Shown piece after piece: positions 1 to 10,395 of a stretch of 64,000 bases of DNA. This DNA comes from Theocolax elegans (lineage: Eukaryota > Arthropoda > Insecta > Hymenoptera > Cerocephalidae). Every line of letters starts with the position of its first letter. Within the stretch, counting starts at the first letter, position 1. The position numbers and the translations under genes were made by a program. The DNA is taken from the NCBI GenBank assembly GCA_026168455.1, contig CM047429.1, positions 34,145,577-34,209,576 of the forward strand, written 5' to 3'. Under the pieces are notes generated by a model. It was not told the DNA's origin. It made no database searches and saw only the letters and a program-made list of their open reading frames with translations.

Positions 1-1020
1 CATATTAGTAAGTTTGGTATACACAAAAAGTGTGAAAACGTAATCATGTGCGAGCATGAGTGCGTACATTGAGCTTGGAGTTGTCATTTAAGTCAGCGTC
101 AAATATGCGCCACACTAAATTTGCAATAACTTTGTAACTAATCGAGATATTTCAACAAACCAAAATTGAGCATATTTGCCTTGACATAAGCTTTCTTTTC
201 ATCTGGGTTAAATGTTGTAATTATTATTAGAATCAATTTTAAACCGTTATAAACAAATTAGTTTCCATATTTTAAGCTTAATTTATTGCTTTCTGCAAGC
301 TATAATAACATTTAGTACATGCATTTAATCACTTTTTTTCTTTTGCATGTTAGAATAATAACTATTTTATCGAAAGCAAGTTATAAAATTCAAAAATTTG
401 TATTTAAACCATAGTTACAACCGAAAAAGTGAGCGCGCATAACGAAAACGGGACATATTTGCATTATATTTGCAATAACTTTTGACCTAATCGAGATATT
501 TAATCAAACCAAAATCGAGAAAATTTGTAATAAAAATATCTTTGTTTTTCTATAGTTAGAAGGTTTAAATTATTGTTAGAGTGGCTTGGAACGCGGTTTA
601 AATAATTAATTTGTTAATAACAATTTATCTACAACTTTCTCAGACTTCTACCCAAAATATTCGGATTCAGCAGGCAACAATGCTTTAAAAATACTTGGGT
701 AGAGCCGTGGCATATGAAAAGGCGACGAAACCATACCTGGCGCCTAAACTATAAACTCAAATATGAGAATTGCTCTTGGTGCTTTTAAATCAAGCCCAAT
801 AAACAGTATTTTGAGTGAATGCAACATTATTCCACTGGACTAAAGAAGGAATCAAATGATCTGCAGCTATACAATAAAACTATAACACAACACTAACAAT
901 CAAGCACATAAACTATTTCTCAATAACCAGTCATCAAATAAAGCATTTAAACGAAATTCAAAAATACCTTTTTATAGTCGTGCCTTAACTTATCTAAACT
1001 CGTACAAAATTAATCCATCT
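1..1020. repeat. AT-rich DNA with a pair of direct repeats
   Basis: No coding signal seen. A stretch of about 58 bp at 121-178 recurs in diverged form at 471-530; both contain the words ATCGAGATATTT and AACCAAAAT. The surrounding text is also loosely shared. It resembles the arms of the palindromic elements found later in the window (accaaaaacgag words at 36.7 kb), so it may be a degenerate relative of them. Confidence 0.45.
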
Positions 1021-1070
1021 ATGTTTTATCAATCCAAATTAAATAAAATATATTCCTGGAAATCACCGAC

Positions 1071-1480
1071 ACGGTGGCGGAGTGGCGGAAACGCACCTCG
1101 GCCGGTCATGAAAGTTAAGCAGCACCGAGCGCGGTTGGCACTTGGATGGGTGACCGTTCTCGGGCTTAGCTTAAATGATCGGTTAGGTGTTTTTTCACAT
1201 TCCACAACGTGAGCGGGAGGTGTGAGGCATTCGGTTTCGGTGTTAAAGTCTACGCAATGTGACCTTGCCACCCAAACAGAATTGTTCTCGAATACACCGC
1301 CCTTCTCGGAGGAGGTTTTCCTAAATGGCATTTATCCCAACGGGTTTGGCCACAGGTTTTCCCTCTCTCCACGGGTATAACCCCGGGCGAATGCGAGAAG
1401 GTGGGGTAACGGGGGGGTAAAATTGGAAATGGAATGAAATGGAATAAAGGTGTAGGGGATACGTAAAAACCTGTAAAAAG
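1071..1480 (+). repeat. 5S rRNA-derived sequence (SINE head or retroelement leader)
   Basis: Positions 1111-1156 match the internal control region of eukaryotic 5S rRNA genes: GTTAAGCAGC (box A side), GCGCGGTTGGCACTTGG and ATGGGTGACCG (box C). The match continues weakly on both sides (CCGGTCA upstream, TTCTCGGG downstream). Just upstream, 1075-1085 fits the pol III A-box consensus TRGCNNAGYGG exactly. The remaining ~300 bp is GC-rich compared with its neighbours, with no 5S homology that I can see. It is not a functional 5S gene, because the 5' third is missing. A 5S-headed SINE, or a pol III-like promoter captured by the non-LTR remnant just downstream, are the likely explanations. Confidence 0.6.
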
Positions 1481-1499
1481 GTGTACGTGGAAACTACCA

Positions 1500-2430
1500 A
1501 AATTTATATTGCTGGAAATCTGATAACGAATCCAATATTCAGAACATAGTTGGCATAGAGAATATAAATCTCAGGAACTTTATTGACAGTTACCCAGATC
1601 ATGAACATATTTTCACAACAGTATCCTCGAACTCCAATTTTATTGCAACTGCGGCCTGGTTAACAAACAATGAAAGTATTCTACTAAAAATTCCTAAAAT
1701 ATTTGGTCATCAATCAGCTTTACTAATGCTCATACATTTAATAGAAAACATATACATTTTATAGAATACATATCGATATTCAAATGATAACAATAACAAA
1801 ACAAAAAAATACACAGGTCAACAAAATACTAGAATACTTAAACAGTCTAAAAACCATAAATATTTATTATTCTACACCAACAGCAAAGATAATAAAGAAA
1901 ACACAACAATTAGCTCAGGAGGCTAGCAAATTAAAATATTATCAAAACACATATAAAATAAGTAATGAAGACAGAAAATGACTTGTAAAAATGAAAATTA
2001 TCAATGAATGGAACAGGCAATGGGAAAATTCATACAATGACCACTCACGAATACATATTCAAAAAAGAACAACCCACTAAATGTGAATTATACGAGAAGA
2101 TTAACAACATTAGACATATCCTCATAGCATGCCCGAAATATAACGATGAACGAGATAAACTGCAAATCAACACAAATCTAAGCGAATCAATAAATAATGT
2201 ATTCGAATGTAAAAAAAATACTTGAATTTATAGAATCATGTAAAATTACTATATAAATACTAATTTATAATTTATTTATTATGTATAAATGTAAATATGA
2301 TCGACCAGAACTTAAGATGTAAGCATATGTTATAAAGAATTATGAAATACTTAATTATGTACAAATTGCAATAATGTTGTCGCTAATACCTTCTGGGGAA
2401 GCGACTTAAAATAAATAAATAAGAAATAAA
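1500..2430 (+). pseudogene. 3' end of a decayed non-LTR retrotransposon (RNase H and C-terminal zinc region)
   Basis: Broken reading frames at 1784-1981 and 2004-2225 read like the end of an I/Jockey-type pol. The segment 2080-2180 has the Cys...HILIACPKYNDER pattern found after the RNase H domain in many non-LTR elements. The end at about 2385-2430 has a short stem (GTCGCTAATACC / GAAGCGAC) and an AATAAATAAATAAG tail, typical of target-primed retrotransposon 3' ends. Stops and frameshifts throughout show it is dead. The family assignment rests on the CP.Y..ER pattern and the tail, so it is moderately sure. Confidence 0.5.
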
Positions 2431-2434
2431 GATA

Positions 2435-2640
2435 CACTTACACATTTCCGTAATCATATACGCATGTATCTTGTTTATACCACCAGTTTTATTTTTCATC
2501 TGCAAAATTATTAACGTAACTTCTTCCATTTCAGTGGGTTGTAAAAATATGGATTCTGTTCTATTTTTTACATTGAATTTATTGTTCGTTTTTTCAATAT
2601 TTTTCAATTTTTTATACTAAATTAAAAAAATTGGTTAAAA
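2435..2640 (-). pseudogene. Fragment of non-LTR reverse transcriptase (fingers region)
   Basis: Read on the minus strand this gives a ~55-residue frame with SIFLQPTEMEEV and IILQMKNKTGGINKIHAYM. It matches the start of many non-LTR RT domains (P.t..Ev..iI..lk..Ks.G.D.I). The frame runs on into the tail of the plus-strand element at about 2440, so the two remnants abut tail to head and one was cut by the other. No catalytic region is present. Confidence 0.55.
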
Positions 2641-2649
2641 TGATTAGCT

Positions 2650-2990
2650 ATATCATTTTTATTTTTAATTATTATTTGGTTATCATCTAATTTTTTATTT
2701 CATTGCTTTTTTTTAACTATACCTATTTTCCCTTTAACAAAATTAGTAGTAGTATTTATTTGTTATATATAGAAAATTTTACATCTTCTTTTTACATGTA
2801 TTCCCGACATTTTTCGTTCTTAATTAATAATGTTATAAACATACATAAGATATCTTAATTTACCTTTTAACATTTGTGATTTCACTTAACCTATAACGCT
2901 GTTTTTATATTATTTTTTACAATATTTTACAATTTTTTACAAATATTTAATTTATTTTTTCTTATTGCTATCCTCTTTTGCTATTTTTTT
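2650..2990. other. AT-rich spacer, no feature seen
   Basis: Very AT-rich with long T runs; probably the 3' UTR or flank of the minus-strand non-LTR element that follows. No frame, repeat or RNA motif could be supported. Confidence 0.4.
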
Positions 2991-3006
2991 AAATTCCTTA
3001 CAGTAA

Positions 3007-3925
3007 TTACATATTTCTATTATTGGTTCCTCTTTTAGTATTTCCTTTAGTGCTTCTCTTCTTCTTCATTTCCTCTCCTATTAAACCTTTCTTAATTAAC
3101 ATCTCTTCCCAATTTTTTTTATTTTTTCCCTTCACACTAAACATTCCCATATATGCTCCATATCCCCCCCCCTTTTTTACATAGTCTACATATGTTATTT
3201 TCATACCCTTTATTCCCTGACCTATCTACGTTTCCACATCGTATCCTAGCCCATTGTTCTTTTGTGTTCCTGTCAGTTTTCCAGTCATCCCAATATTTTT
3301 CTCTTCTTTATTTGGTATTCTACTCTCCGTATCTGTCCCAATATTTTGACATGTCTATTTTATTCCAATCTAATTGAATGTCCTGTTGTATCTTTGTCCT
3401 CACTGCCTTTTCTATTTCTTTTTTTATTTATTTTTCCTCTTTGTCTCCTAATCACCCCGTTAATCCTATTCAATTTCCTGTTCTAGTCAAGGCCTTTTCT
3501 TCCTTTTTTCCCACTCTGTTGGATATCCGTGTCTTAATCCCCGTAATTCTTCTTTTAAACATATTTTCGGTAGTTTATCCCCCTCCATCTTTTTTATTTT
3601 GATTAGATAGTTGTACGCCCTTTTAAATGTTCCTACCTCTAAGCTATTTCTTCCTGATTCCATTCTCCAAATGTTTGCCGGTGTATTTGTATTGAATCCT
3701 ATTGACATCTTTATATATTTATTTTGTATTCTTTCCAATTCCTCCCATCTTTCCCATCCCCGAATTTCTACCCCAAAAAGACAGCCTGCTTTTACTATAG
3801 TTTTTAGTAGGTATAACCTATCTTTTAACCTATTCATTCTTGCTCTTCTCCATAACCCCCAAACTACATTTATTGCTTTTTTCACTTTTTTTATCATTCT
3901 CGTGATATGCATTGAGTAATTAATT
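3007..3925 (-). pseudogene. C-terminal domain of the non-LTR pol
   Basis: A 141-residue frame (3912-3487) contains AINVVWGLWRRARMNRL, LKTIVKAGCLFGVEIRGWE, LERIQNKYIKMSIGFNTNTP and NIWRMESGRNSLEV, the thumb/connection blocks after RT in insect APE-type elements (ER.Y....G.EiWGw..LE.iq.KY.K...g....TP). The last frame (3204-3007) is Lys-rich and should hold the 3' region. The element probably ends near 2990. Together with the endonuclease block, this supports the family call. Confidence 0.7.
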
Positions 3926-3949
3926 TTAATAGTAAATCAATATCCTAAA

Positions 3950-5260
3950 TATTTATATTCTTTCACTATTTCTATTTGTTCTCTCTTATATTTAACTATT
4001 TCCTCCTTTTTTCCCTTCCCCCCATTTTTAAATATTATTACTTTAGTCTTTTTAGTGTTTCGTTCCATTCCATTTTTCATGCTAAATTTCTCTAGATCTT
4101 TTAACACGCTATTCAAACATTCTTTACTATCTGCTATTGCAGCTTGGTTTTCTATTAATTTTTTATTTTTTTCCAGACATTTTCTTAATCTATTTGCTAG
4201 TATGTTACTAAGTAGTACATATCCACATCTAACAGTGAAACTCCCCTGTAATTTGATACTATTTCCTCGTCTCCTGCTTTATATATTGGATATATTCTAG
4301 CCGTTTCCCATCCTTTCACTAATTCTCCTTTTTCTAGCATTTGGTTCAAAATTTCCCTTAACTCCCCTATCCAGACTTGGTAACCCTTTTATAAACTCTA
4401 TTTTTAACCCGTCCTCTCCTGCTGCTTTGTTATTTTTCATTTTTGTCATCATTTCTATGTATGTTATTTCCTCATTTAATTCTTCTATTCCTTCTATTTC
4501 ATTTATTTCTATAGTCTCTAATCTTTCCTCTTTTAACTCTATATTTTTCCCTTATCCCTGACTACTTTCCTTTCTCCTAATAGTCCTATAAAATGATTAA
4601 CCCATTCCTGTTTTCTTATGTTTATTCCTTTTCTATTATTTTTATTTTGCCTAAATCCGTTTACCGCTTCCCAGAACTCTTCCATAGATTTACTGTTTTT
4701 TTTTATTTTATCGCACTTTGCGTTCCTCTTTTCATTAATTACCATTTTTTTAATTTCCTCTAAGGTTTTTCTTTCTTTTTTTTTAATATTTCTTTCTCTT
4801 TTTCTATTCTATTCTTTAACCAATTTTTTAATGCGTAAAGTTTTCTTCTTTTGTTCCCTTATCTTTTTGTCTTCTTTGAACCTGTATTCTTTTTCTGTTT
4901 TAACCATGCCTATCTCTTTTCGTGTTTCCCACATTGTTTTGTATAGGTTTTCCCATCTTTCTTGTACGTTTTTCCCCTCTGTTTTTAGGTTATTCCTTTT
5001 TTCTTCCATAATATTTTTAAACTCCTCTGCTAAGTTTTTATCCCATAATAATTTAAAATTTTCTTTCTTATTTTCCTTTTCTTTTTTTGCCCCTTTCTCC
5101 TTTTTTTTATCATTTTTTTTATTATTATATGTTTCTTTTCTAGTTCCAATTTTATTATTAATTCAATTATCAAATCAATTACCGAATTTCCCCCCATTTC
5201 CTATAAAAGTTTGGTGACCTTCCTAATCACCTTCTGTTGCCCTATTTTTTATTTTTAGCC
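3950..5260 (-). pseudogene. Linker and reverse transcriptase with the palm deleted
   Basis: The lysine/glutamate-rich linker (4809-5009) and MEEFWEAVNGFRQNK (about 4690) are the usual bridge between endonuclease and RT. RT begins near 4450 (MTKMKNNKAAGEDGLK) and carries LLSNILANRLRKCLE and ENQAA at 4225-4140. It then jumps directly to CLNSVLKDLEKF and FKNGGKGK, which belong after the catalytic core. The whole palm region, with the two metal-binding Asp blocks, is therefore missing between about 4135 and 4145. This is an internal deletion on top of stops elsewhere. Confidence 0.7.
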
Positions 5261-5368
5261 CTAATTCTTCGCAGAAATTTAATAGCTTAATTCCTTCCCT
5301 ATTTACTACTGTGTCAATAGAATTTCTAGTTTCCTCCGTCTCTCCCTCTTCATTAATTTGCCATTGGT

Positions 5369-5760
5369 CTATTCATTAAAATCTCCCATTATAATTACTT
5401 TCTCTCCTTTGTCATAGTATTTTTCCATTATTTTATTTAGTTCTTTTATTGTTTTATCTATTTTTTCATTATTATACATTATAATTAAGTTAAATCCTAC
5501 TTCCTTAGATTTTTTCTTTATTATTTTTATTCTTTCAATACTTAAACCTAATTCCCATTTTATTATTCTTTTAAAATTTATTTCTTTATTTATTCCTATT
5601 AATATGTCTCCTTTTGCCTTTCCTTTTTTGTTTACCCTCTCTGCTGGTTTCGTTACCCATTTATAATTTTTATCCAATTTTTCCTTCCATCTTTCCTCTC
5701 TATTTTTCTCTAACCATGTTTGCTGTAACGCTATTAAATTTTTTTCGGAAACAAATCCAA
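5369..5760 (-). pseudogene. AP-like endonuclease domain of the non-LTR element
   Basis: The minus frame contains LIALQQTWLEK, KKGKAKGDILIGINKEI, NLIIMYNNEKID and ends at VIIMGDFNE, matching in order the conserved blocks of the endonuclease/exonuclease/phosphatase fold that nicks target DNA in APE-type retrotransposons. The block normally read as LQETW has Gln in place of the catalytic Glu (codon at plus positions 5720-5722), so the active site is broken. The frame stops right after GDFNE; the downstream SDH-type block is not recognisable. Confidence 0.75.
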
Positions 5761-5799
5761 AATAAATATGTCTCTCTTTGTCTCATTTCTTCTTGTATT

Positions 5800-6805
5800 A
5801 ATCTGCCCTCTTGTTCCTCCCATTTACACCATTTTCCTTCTACTGTGATTTTATTGTATCCTAGGTTTATGTCCAGTTCCTTTTTCCTCTCTTCCTTTTC
5901 TATCTTATATAGCCATTCCTGTATTTCTTTTTCCCTTTCTGTATAATCGTTTCCTATTCAAATTTTTATTCCCCTTAGAATTCCCTTTTTTCATTATTTC
6001 AATTTTATTTTGAAACGATTCTAGCTTTACTACTAATCCTCCTCCTATCGCCCTTATTTTCTTAATATATATGTCTATTTCTAGTCTGTCTTTTACTATT
6101 TGTTTAATTTTTTCTTTTATTCCTCATTCTACTGTACGAACTATTAAAATAAATATGTTCTTTTTCCTTTCTTTCCTTTCCTTTTTATCCCATTCATATT
6201 CTTGTTCTATTAATCGTACCGGCATACATTTTAAGTATTTCCTTTCTTTATCTATTTGTGTTTGCTATGAACTAAGTCCCCCTAATTCTCCCTGTAATAT
6301 TTTGTCTTCAACTGACTGTGTTTGTTGATTCGATGTGTTTGTTTTCGTTTACACGTTTTCTGCTACCTCTGTATTCTTTATCCTTTTCTCCTTCCCCTTT
6401 TCTTTCTCCTCCTCTTTCATTTCTTAATACATTTTCTTTCATGTTATTTATTAATTCTTCTATTTTATTATCAATTTCAATTTTTAACTTTTCTTAATTC
6501 CTTACTCTTTATTACCTCGTTTATTTCGTTTAAATTTTGTTTAAATTTAGTTTTAATTCCGTTACTTCTCTACCTATCTTATTTTTATCTTCTATTTCTA
6601 TTTTTCTAGCTATTTCTAATTGATTAATTTTTTCCTTTAACCTTAAATTTTCGTTTTTATTTTCATTACATTCCTGTCTTACTCTATCTATCTGGCTTTT
6701 TATACTTTCTATCTCACTCTCATTAACCCTAACCTTTCTATCCTCTAGTCTACACTTACATACTATCGCACGTTCTTCTTGTATACTCGCTGTTGTCGCG
6801 TCCAT
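5800..6805 (-). pseudogene. Non-LTR ORF1 protein (coiled coil plus RNA-binding-like region)
   Basis: The frame from 6805 to 6530 encodes ~91 residues rich in Glu, Lys, Arg and Leu with heptad-like spacing (KEKINQLEIARK), a probable coiled coil for ORF1 trimerisation. After frame shifts, 6240-6000 gives ERKKNIFILIVRTVE followed by GGGLVVKLESF, the pattern of the RRM-like part of insect non-LTR ORF1 proteins. ORF1 products bind element RNA in ribonucleoprotein particles. The start Met at 6805 opens the longest frame; its true position is uncertain. Stops and shifts make it a pseudogene. Confidence 0.55.
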
Positions 6806-6830
6806 CTTCGACCATCTCTTGCCCTCTCTC

Positions 6831-7245
6831 GCTATTATTTATAGTGATTTCACCAGTAAATGAACAAAGAAGGTTTTGTTTATTTTTATCAATTAAATTT
6901 TTTGCACAAAAAATTAATTAGAAAATATCCAAATTACATCATCATCATCATTAAATAGGCCAGTAAAAATTTAAATTATAAAAAAAAAGAATTATAATAT
7001 TGATAAATTAAAATTGTATGTCCATGAAAATCGAGAAAATTCTTTACAACAATAAAGTATTATTATTCAAGGGAAAAATCAAGAGATGATGAATTATCAA
7101 TATATATGGCTATTATATGAACGCACTTCTTTCATCGCTGGCCTTTCTAAAAGCGAATGAAAGTTTAGCTTTGGAGAGTTATTCAGGGGATAAATTTCGG
7201 TGAAAATTAAGAAAAAATAGCTAATCATTGATAATTAATAATTTA
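6831..7245. other. AT-rich spacer
   Basis: Nothing coding. A run of A at 6980-6988 and a CATCATCATCATT microsatellite at about 6937-6953 are the only marked features. It lies between the 5' end of the non-LTR element and the start of the Helitron-like element. Confidence 0.4.
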
Positions 7246-7539
7246 TCTATCTATATTATTAAAAAAATTTCGTCGTCGCCGCCGCCGCTGTTTCAGAAAT
7301 TTCTGAAGAATTTCTGGTATAATAACAAGATACGTCCTTGTGGCCTCACGTATATATAACATGACGTGTAATCACGTGTTTATTACGGGTGGTCGCGAAA
7401 TAGAAAGTATGTTCCATTAGACTCTACAACTATCTATATTATTAAAATCTATATAAGACTTATTAAAAAAAATCTATTCTATCTATATTTTTCAAACAGC
7501 TGCAGTGGTGGCCGCTGGACGTAAAATTGGAATGTACAG

Positions 7540-8000
7540 GGTGGTCTTTTTCAATCGTATATTTTACAGCTTGTAGGCGTAATGGGACTTATGTATCAGT
7601 GTACTTGGACTCGAATTGCAGGCTATTAAACATTTGAATTCTAAATTCAGTGTGTGGGTATCTATGAGTTGATGTGTCTATAATACATGATACATGAGTG
7701 TGTGAGATACTGAGTGATACAAAAGTGCGCCCTATTGACAAAATTTTAATAAGCAGGGTGATCTTTTTGAATCATGTTTATGAGTGCATGACGATCAGTG
7801 GGTAGTGGCGAGTGTCGATGGTTGGATATGGGTGTGTGAGATGCAGCATTATTTAAAAATACCCGCTATAGACAAAATTTGAAAATAAAGGGTGATTATT
7901 TTGAATCATGTGTTTGTTACCCTGGATGTATACTTTCTAGGATTTATATATACAGCGGATGACTGACCCGAATTGCAGGCAAATACAGATTTAAAATCTA
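7540..8000. repeat. Degenerate long tandem repeat inside the Helitron-like element
   Basis: The words CAGGGTG...TCTTTTT...AATC (7547, 7756, 7893) and CGAATTGCAGGC...AAATCTAAATT-like (7610, 7970) recur with the same order, implying two to three diverged copies of a unit of roughly 150-350 bp. Not coding. Confidence 0.4.
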
Positions 8001-8285
8001 AATTTTGAAACGTGCGTGGGTGGATGTGAATGCGAAACGTGAAACTTGAGTGCATGAGGATGGATAGGTATATGTATGTGGATTTGGAAGTGGATGCTGG
8101 TATGTGAGGGTGGGTGCAGGTAGGTGTAAGTGTGTGTATGGGTTGATGTGGATGTGTGGGGGTAGACGTGGATGGTTGGATGTGGGCGTGTGTGGGTGGA
8201 TGTTAATGTGGGTGGGTAGATGGGGACGAGTATAGGTAGATGTTGGGGTGTGAGAGTTGGTGTGGGTGAGTGAATGTGGGTATGT
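7990..8285 (+). repeat. G/T-rich low-complexity tract (GTGGATG / TGTGGG words)
   Basis: The plus strand is built from GTGGGTGGATG, TGTGGATG and GGGTGGGTAG words with many GGG runs. It gives a meaningless Pro/Thr/His reading frame on the other strand. The repeated GG/GGG runs could allow G-quadruplex formation in single-stranded DNA, which is inference only. Confidence 0.6.
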
Positions 8286-8619
8286 CAGCATATGTGTGAT
8301 GATACAGAGTGATTCAAAACTACCATCCGGTTTGCATTTATTTTTATATTACATATAAACAGAATTACTATTACATATAAACAGAAGTTATATAATTTAT
8401 TTACTATACAGTGTATGATATCGAATAATATCGTTGGACACACTTGTGAGAGAATATTTTCTATTTTCACACTTGTACCGAAAACTACAATATTCAACCT
8501 TTTGAAGCAACTTTATTTTTAAAATAAAATTTATAATAATATAAATTATAACAAATGCACAATTTTCAAGCCGCAATCGGGGGTTGACGAGCGAAGCGAG
8601 TAGGGGGTACCCCCCTAGT

Positions 8620-9375
8620 TATATATCAAGTTAAAAACATTTCGTATTCATTAAACAAATTGTATTATCATTAACTTATTACATCATACATTATGAATGC
8701 ATGACCTTCTCATCCTCGTTGTCTTTCGTTCTTCCACAGTCACTTGTTAAAACAGTTTGTTTTATTCACCAAAACGATTAACGTTGCTCGGTTTTAGTGC
8801 ACTATAGACTTTTACAATAGTAAGATAAAAAATTAAATGCAGAATTGGAAATATGTCTATTATAAATGCTAAATTGAGATCCTTTTAGCTCATTTGGTGA
8901 TCTAATAAAAGCTCTATCCGCTACAATAAAACCACATTTATTAATCACTGATTTATTTACTTCTTTTCTACTTATTTATCTACTTATTTTGGTAATAAGA
9001 TACTCTTATTTCTAGTTCTTGCATTACTGAATCCATAACTCGTTACTAATACTTCATAATAGTGCTATAGAGATTCAAAAACAAAAGACTGTTTAAAATT
9101 TAAAAGATAGTTATGTGTTATCCATTTATTGTTACTAACCATCCTAATCAATCTATTTTGAACCTTTGCAATAGATCTAACCATGAATCATAAATATTCT
9201 AATCAAACCTACAACGTAGAGGTACATACAAGTATTTGTACATAAAATCATATATTTGTGAAACACAAAACATGCAATAATCGCATTATTTAGAGTAACA
9301 GTGTATTACTTCATATTTTATAGGCAATAATATAATTTTATTTTTAGTATTAATATTTTTATTTTTGTAAATTTC
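8620..9375 (-). pseudogene. AT-rich DNA with a possible RT C-terminal fragment (about 8985-9200)
   Basis: Reading minus, 9200-8985 gives IAKVQNRLIRMVSNNKW, then LLNFKQSFVFESL and HYYEVL, resembling the end of Jockey-type non-LTR pol (..lQN.liR.i.....L.f.q.y.f.sl..yYEv). It has a stop and no neighbouring catalytic block. It could be the tail of the same element whose RT start lies at 12.8-13.3 kb in the same orientation. Outside this stretch I see nothing. Confidence 0.35.
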
Positions 9376-9380
9376 ACTAA

Positions 9381-9690
9381 CAAGGGGAGTACATGACCTC
9401 CAGGAAACGGATCTTATCTTAACTTTAGTATATCTTTTGAAATGTAGAAATATGAAGAGAGCCAAGTTATTACTTGCCAATGATCACTGTGACGAAAGTT
9501 ATTCGACATCTGATAATAACTTCAATGAAAATTACTTCAAATTGAATCGCTTATCACTCCGAAATAATAGAGATAGACACTCAAACCAAAAATCAGAAGA
9601 AACTTGAGATTAAGCAGATACAACTTGAAGAAAAAAAAGCATAAATTGCTCATTTTGAATAAAATGTGGTTTGTTCAGTAATTGAAATGA
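9381..9690. repeat. Half copy of a palindromic MITE (CAAGGGGAG family)
   Basis: Begins ACTAA|CAAGGGGAGTACATGACC and carries AGGAAACGGATCTTATC, GAAATATGAAGAGAGCC and GTGACGAAAGTTATTC. All of these recur in the full palindromes at 36.4-37.15 kb and, more distantly, at 15.52-16.2 kb. Only the left arm is present; the mirror arm is missing. The TAA before the element equals the 3-bp target duplication seen at another copy. Confidence 0.6.
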
Positions 9691-9699
9691 TACAAAATT

Positions 9700-10395
9700 A
9701 AAGAGTTGACTAGCAGAGCTTCGACTTACAGAAGCTTTACACGAAAAACTAGGAGTGGCTGTGTCCATCCTGGGTTCTCTTCATATGCCCTAAAAATCTA
9801 TGCATCTGTGCCTGTCTCACGCTTTACTTTAGATGTAAATTGCGTAATTAGTTCGGCGATTAGCGATTGGACCGTTAGCTCTGCTTAATAATAAAATCAA
9901 ATCACAAGCATTTTCTGTATCGCGTTGTAGTTAACACGAAGAATTTGGTACCCCCTTTTATTACTGCGATATTACCCAAAAAGTGGCTTCTTTATGTTGG
10001 TTACTTAAATTATTGCTTCCGTCTAATGCTCGCATTTCTAGTCCATGTCGCTCATAACCGACTCTTCTTGGAGCATCGATACTATGTATAGTATAATACA
10101 CAGAATCTCTTGCGCAACACCTTTGATTCGATCTCACTATTAGCAATCCGGCTTATGAGCGTATTGGCTTTAAATAATATTTACAACTCTTTGTATCGGT
10201 CTCTTTTTCATTTAAAACTTCGTAAATTACGCTGTTCTTTACCTGTATAAATTAGGCTTTTTATTACTGCGTTTACTTAGAATTATTCTGTATCAACTTT
10301 ATTTCGTTTGTCTTCTACGCCGTAATTTTATTCTATACTGCGTAATACTTTTTACGAAAAATAATAATATAATTTTCGTCGGGACGCGACACTAT
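9700..10395. other. Less AT-rich block of unknown origin
   Basis: Base composition is distinctly less AT-rich than both flanks. It starts near GTTGACTAGCAGAGC and ends near CGTCGGGACGCGACA. The TG...CA style ends and size (~690 bp) would suit a solo LTR, but no matching direct flanks or second copy exist in the window, and the short frames inside (9706-9888, 9961-10146) resemble nothing I know. Confidence 0.3.

Larger units (their letters stand above)
2990..6830 (-). mobile_element. Near full-length non-LTR (APE-type) retrotransposon, decayed
   Basis: Reading minus, the order is ORF1 coiled coil, ORF1 RNA-binding region, AP endonuclease, linker, reverse transcriptase, 3' domain. That is the standard layout of APE-type non-LTR elements such as the R1/CR1/Jockey groups. 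The coding strand is extremely A-rich, so the plus strand is T-rich. Many stops and frameshifts, loss of the catalytic endonuclease Glu and deletion of the RT palm make it inactive. The wording resembles elements common in ant and wasp genomes, which is inference. Confidence 0.8.
7246..8618 (+). mobile_element. Helitron-like non-autonomous element
   Basis: The right end reads GAGCGAAGCGAGTAGGGGGT then ACCCCCCTAG, i.e. a GC-rich terminus with a GGGGGTACCCCC palindrome followed by CTAG and a T at 8619, as Helitron 3' ends do (hairpin then CTRR, insertion between A and T). The left end is best placed at TCTATCTATATTATTAAAAA (7246) after an A at 7245. A near copy of this left end recurs at about 7433 (TCTATATTATTAAAA), suggesting nested or re-initiated ends. 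No replicase or helicase inside, so it would depend on other elements. The 3' end is well supported, the 5' end less so. Confidence 0.5.

Noticed and set aside
4618..5217. 199-codon open frame on the plus strand, very Phe/Leu/Ser-rich
   Set aside because: It is the antisense shadow of the A-rich coding strand of the minus-strand non-LTR element.
7998..8291. 97-codon Pro/Thr/His-rich minus frame
   Set aside because: A translation of the G/T-rich simple repeat, not a gene.
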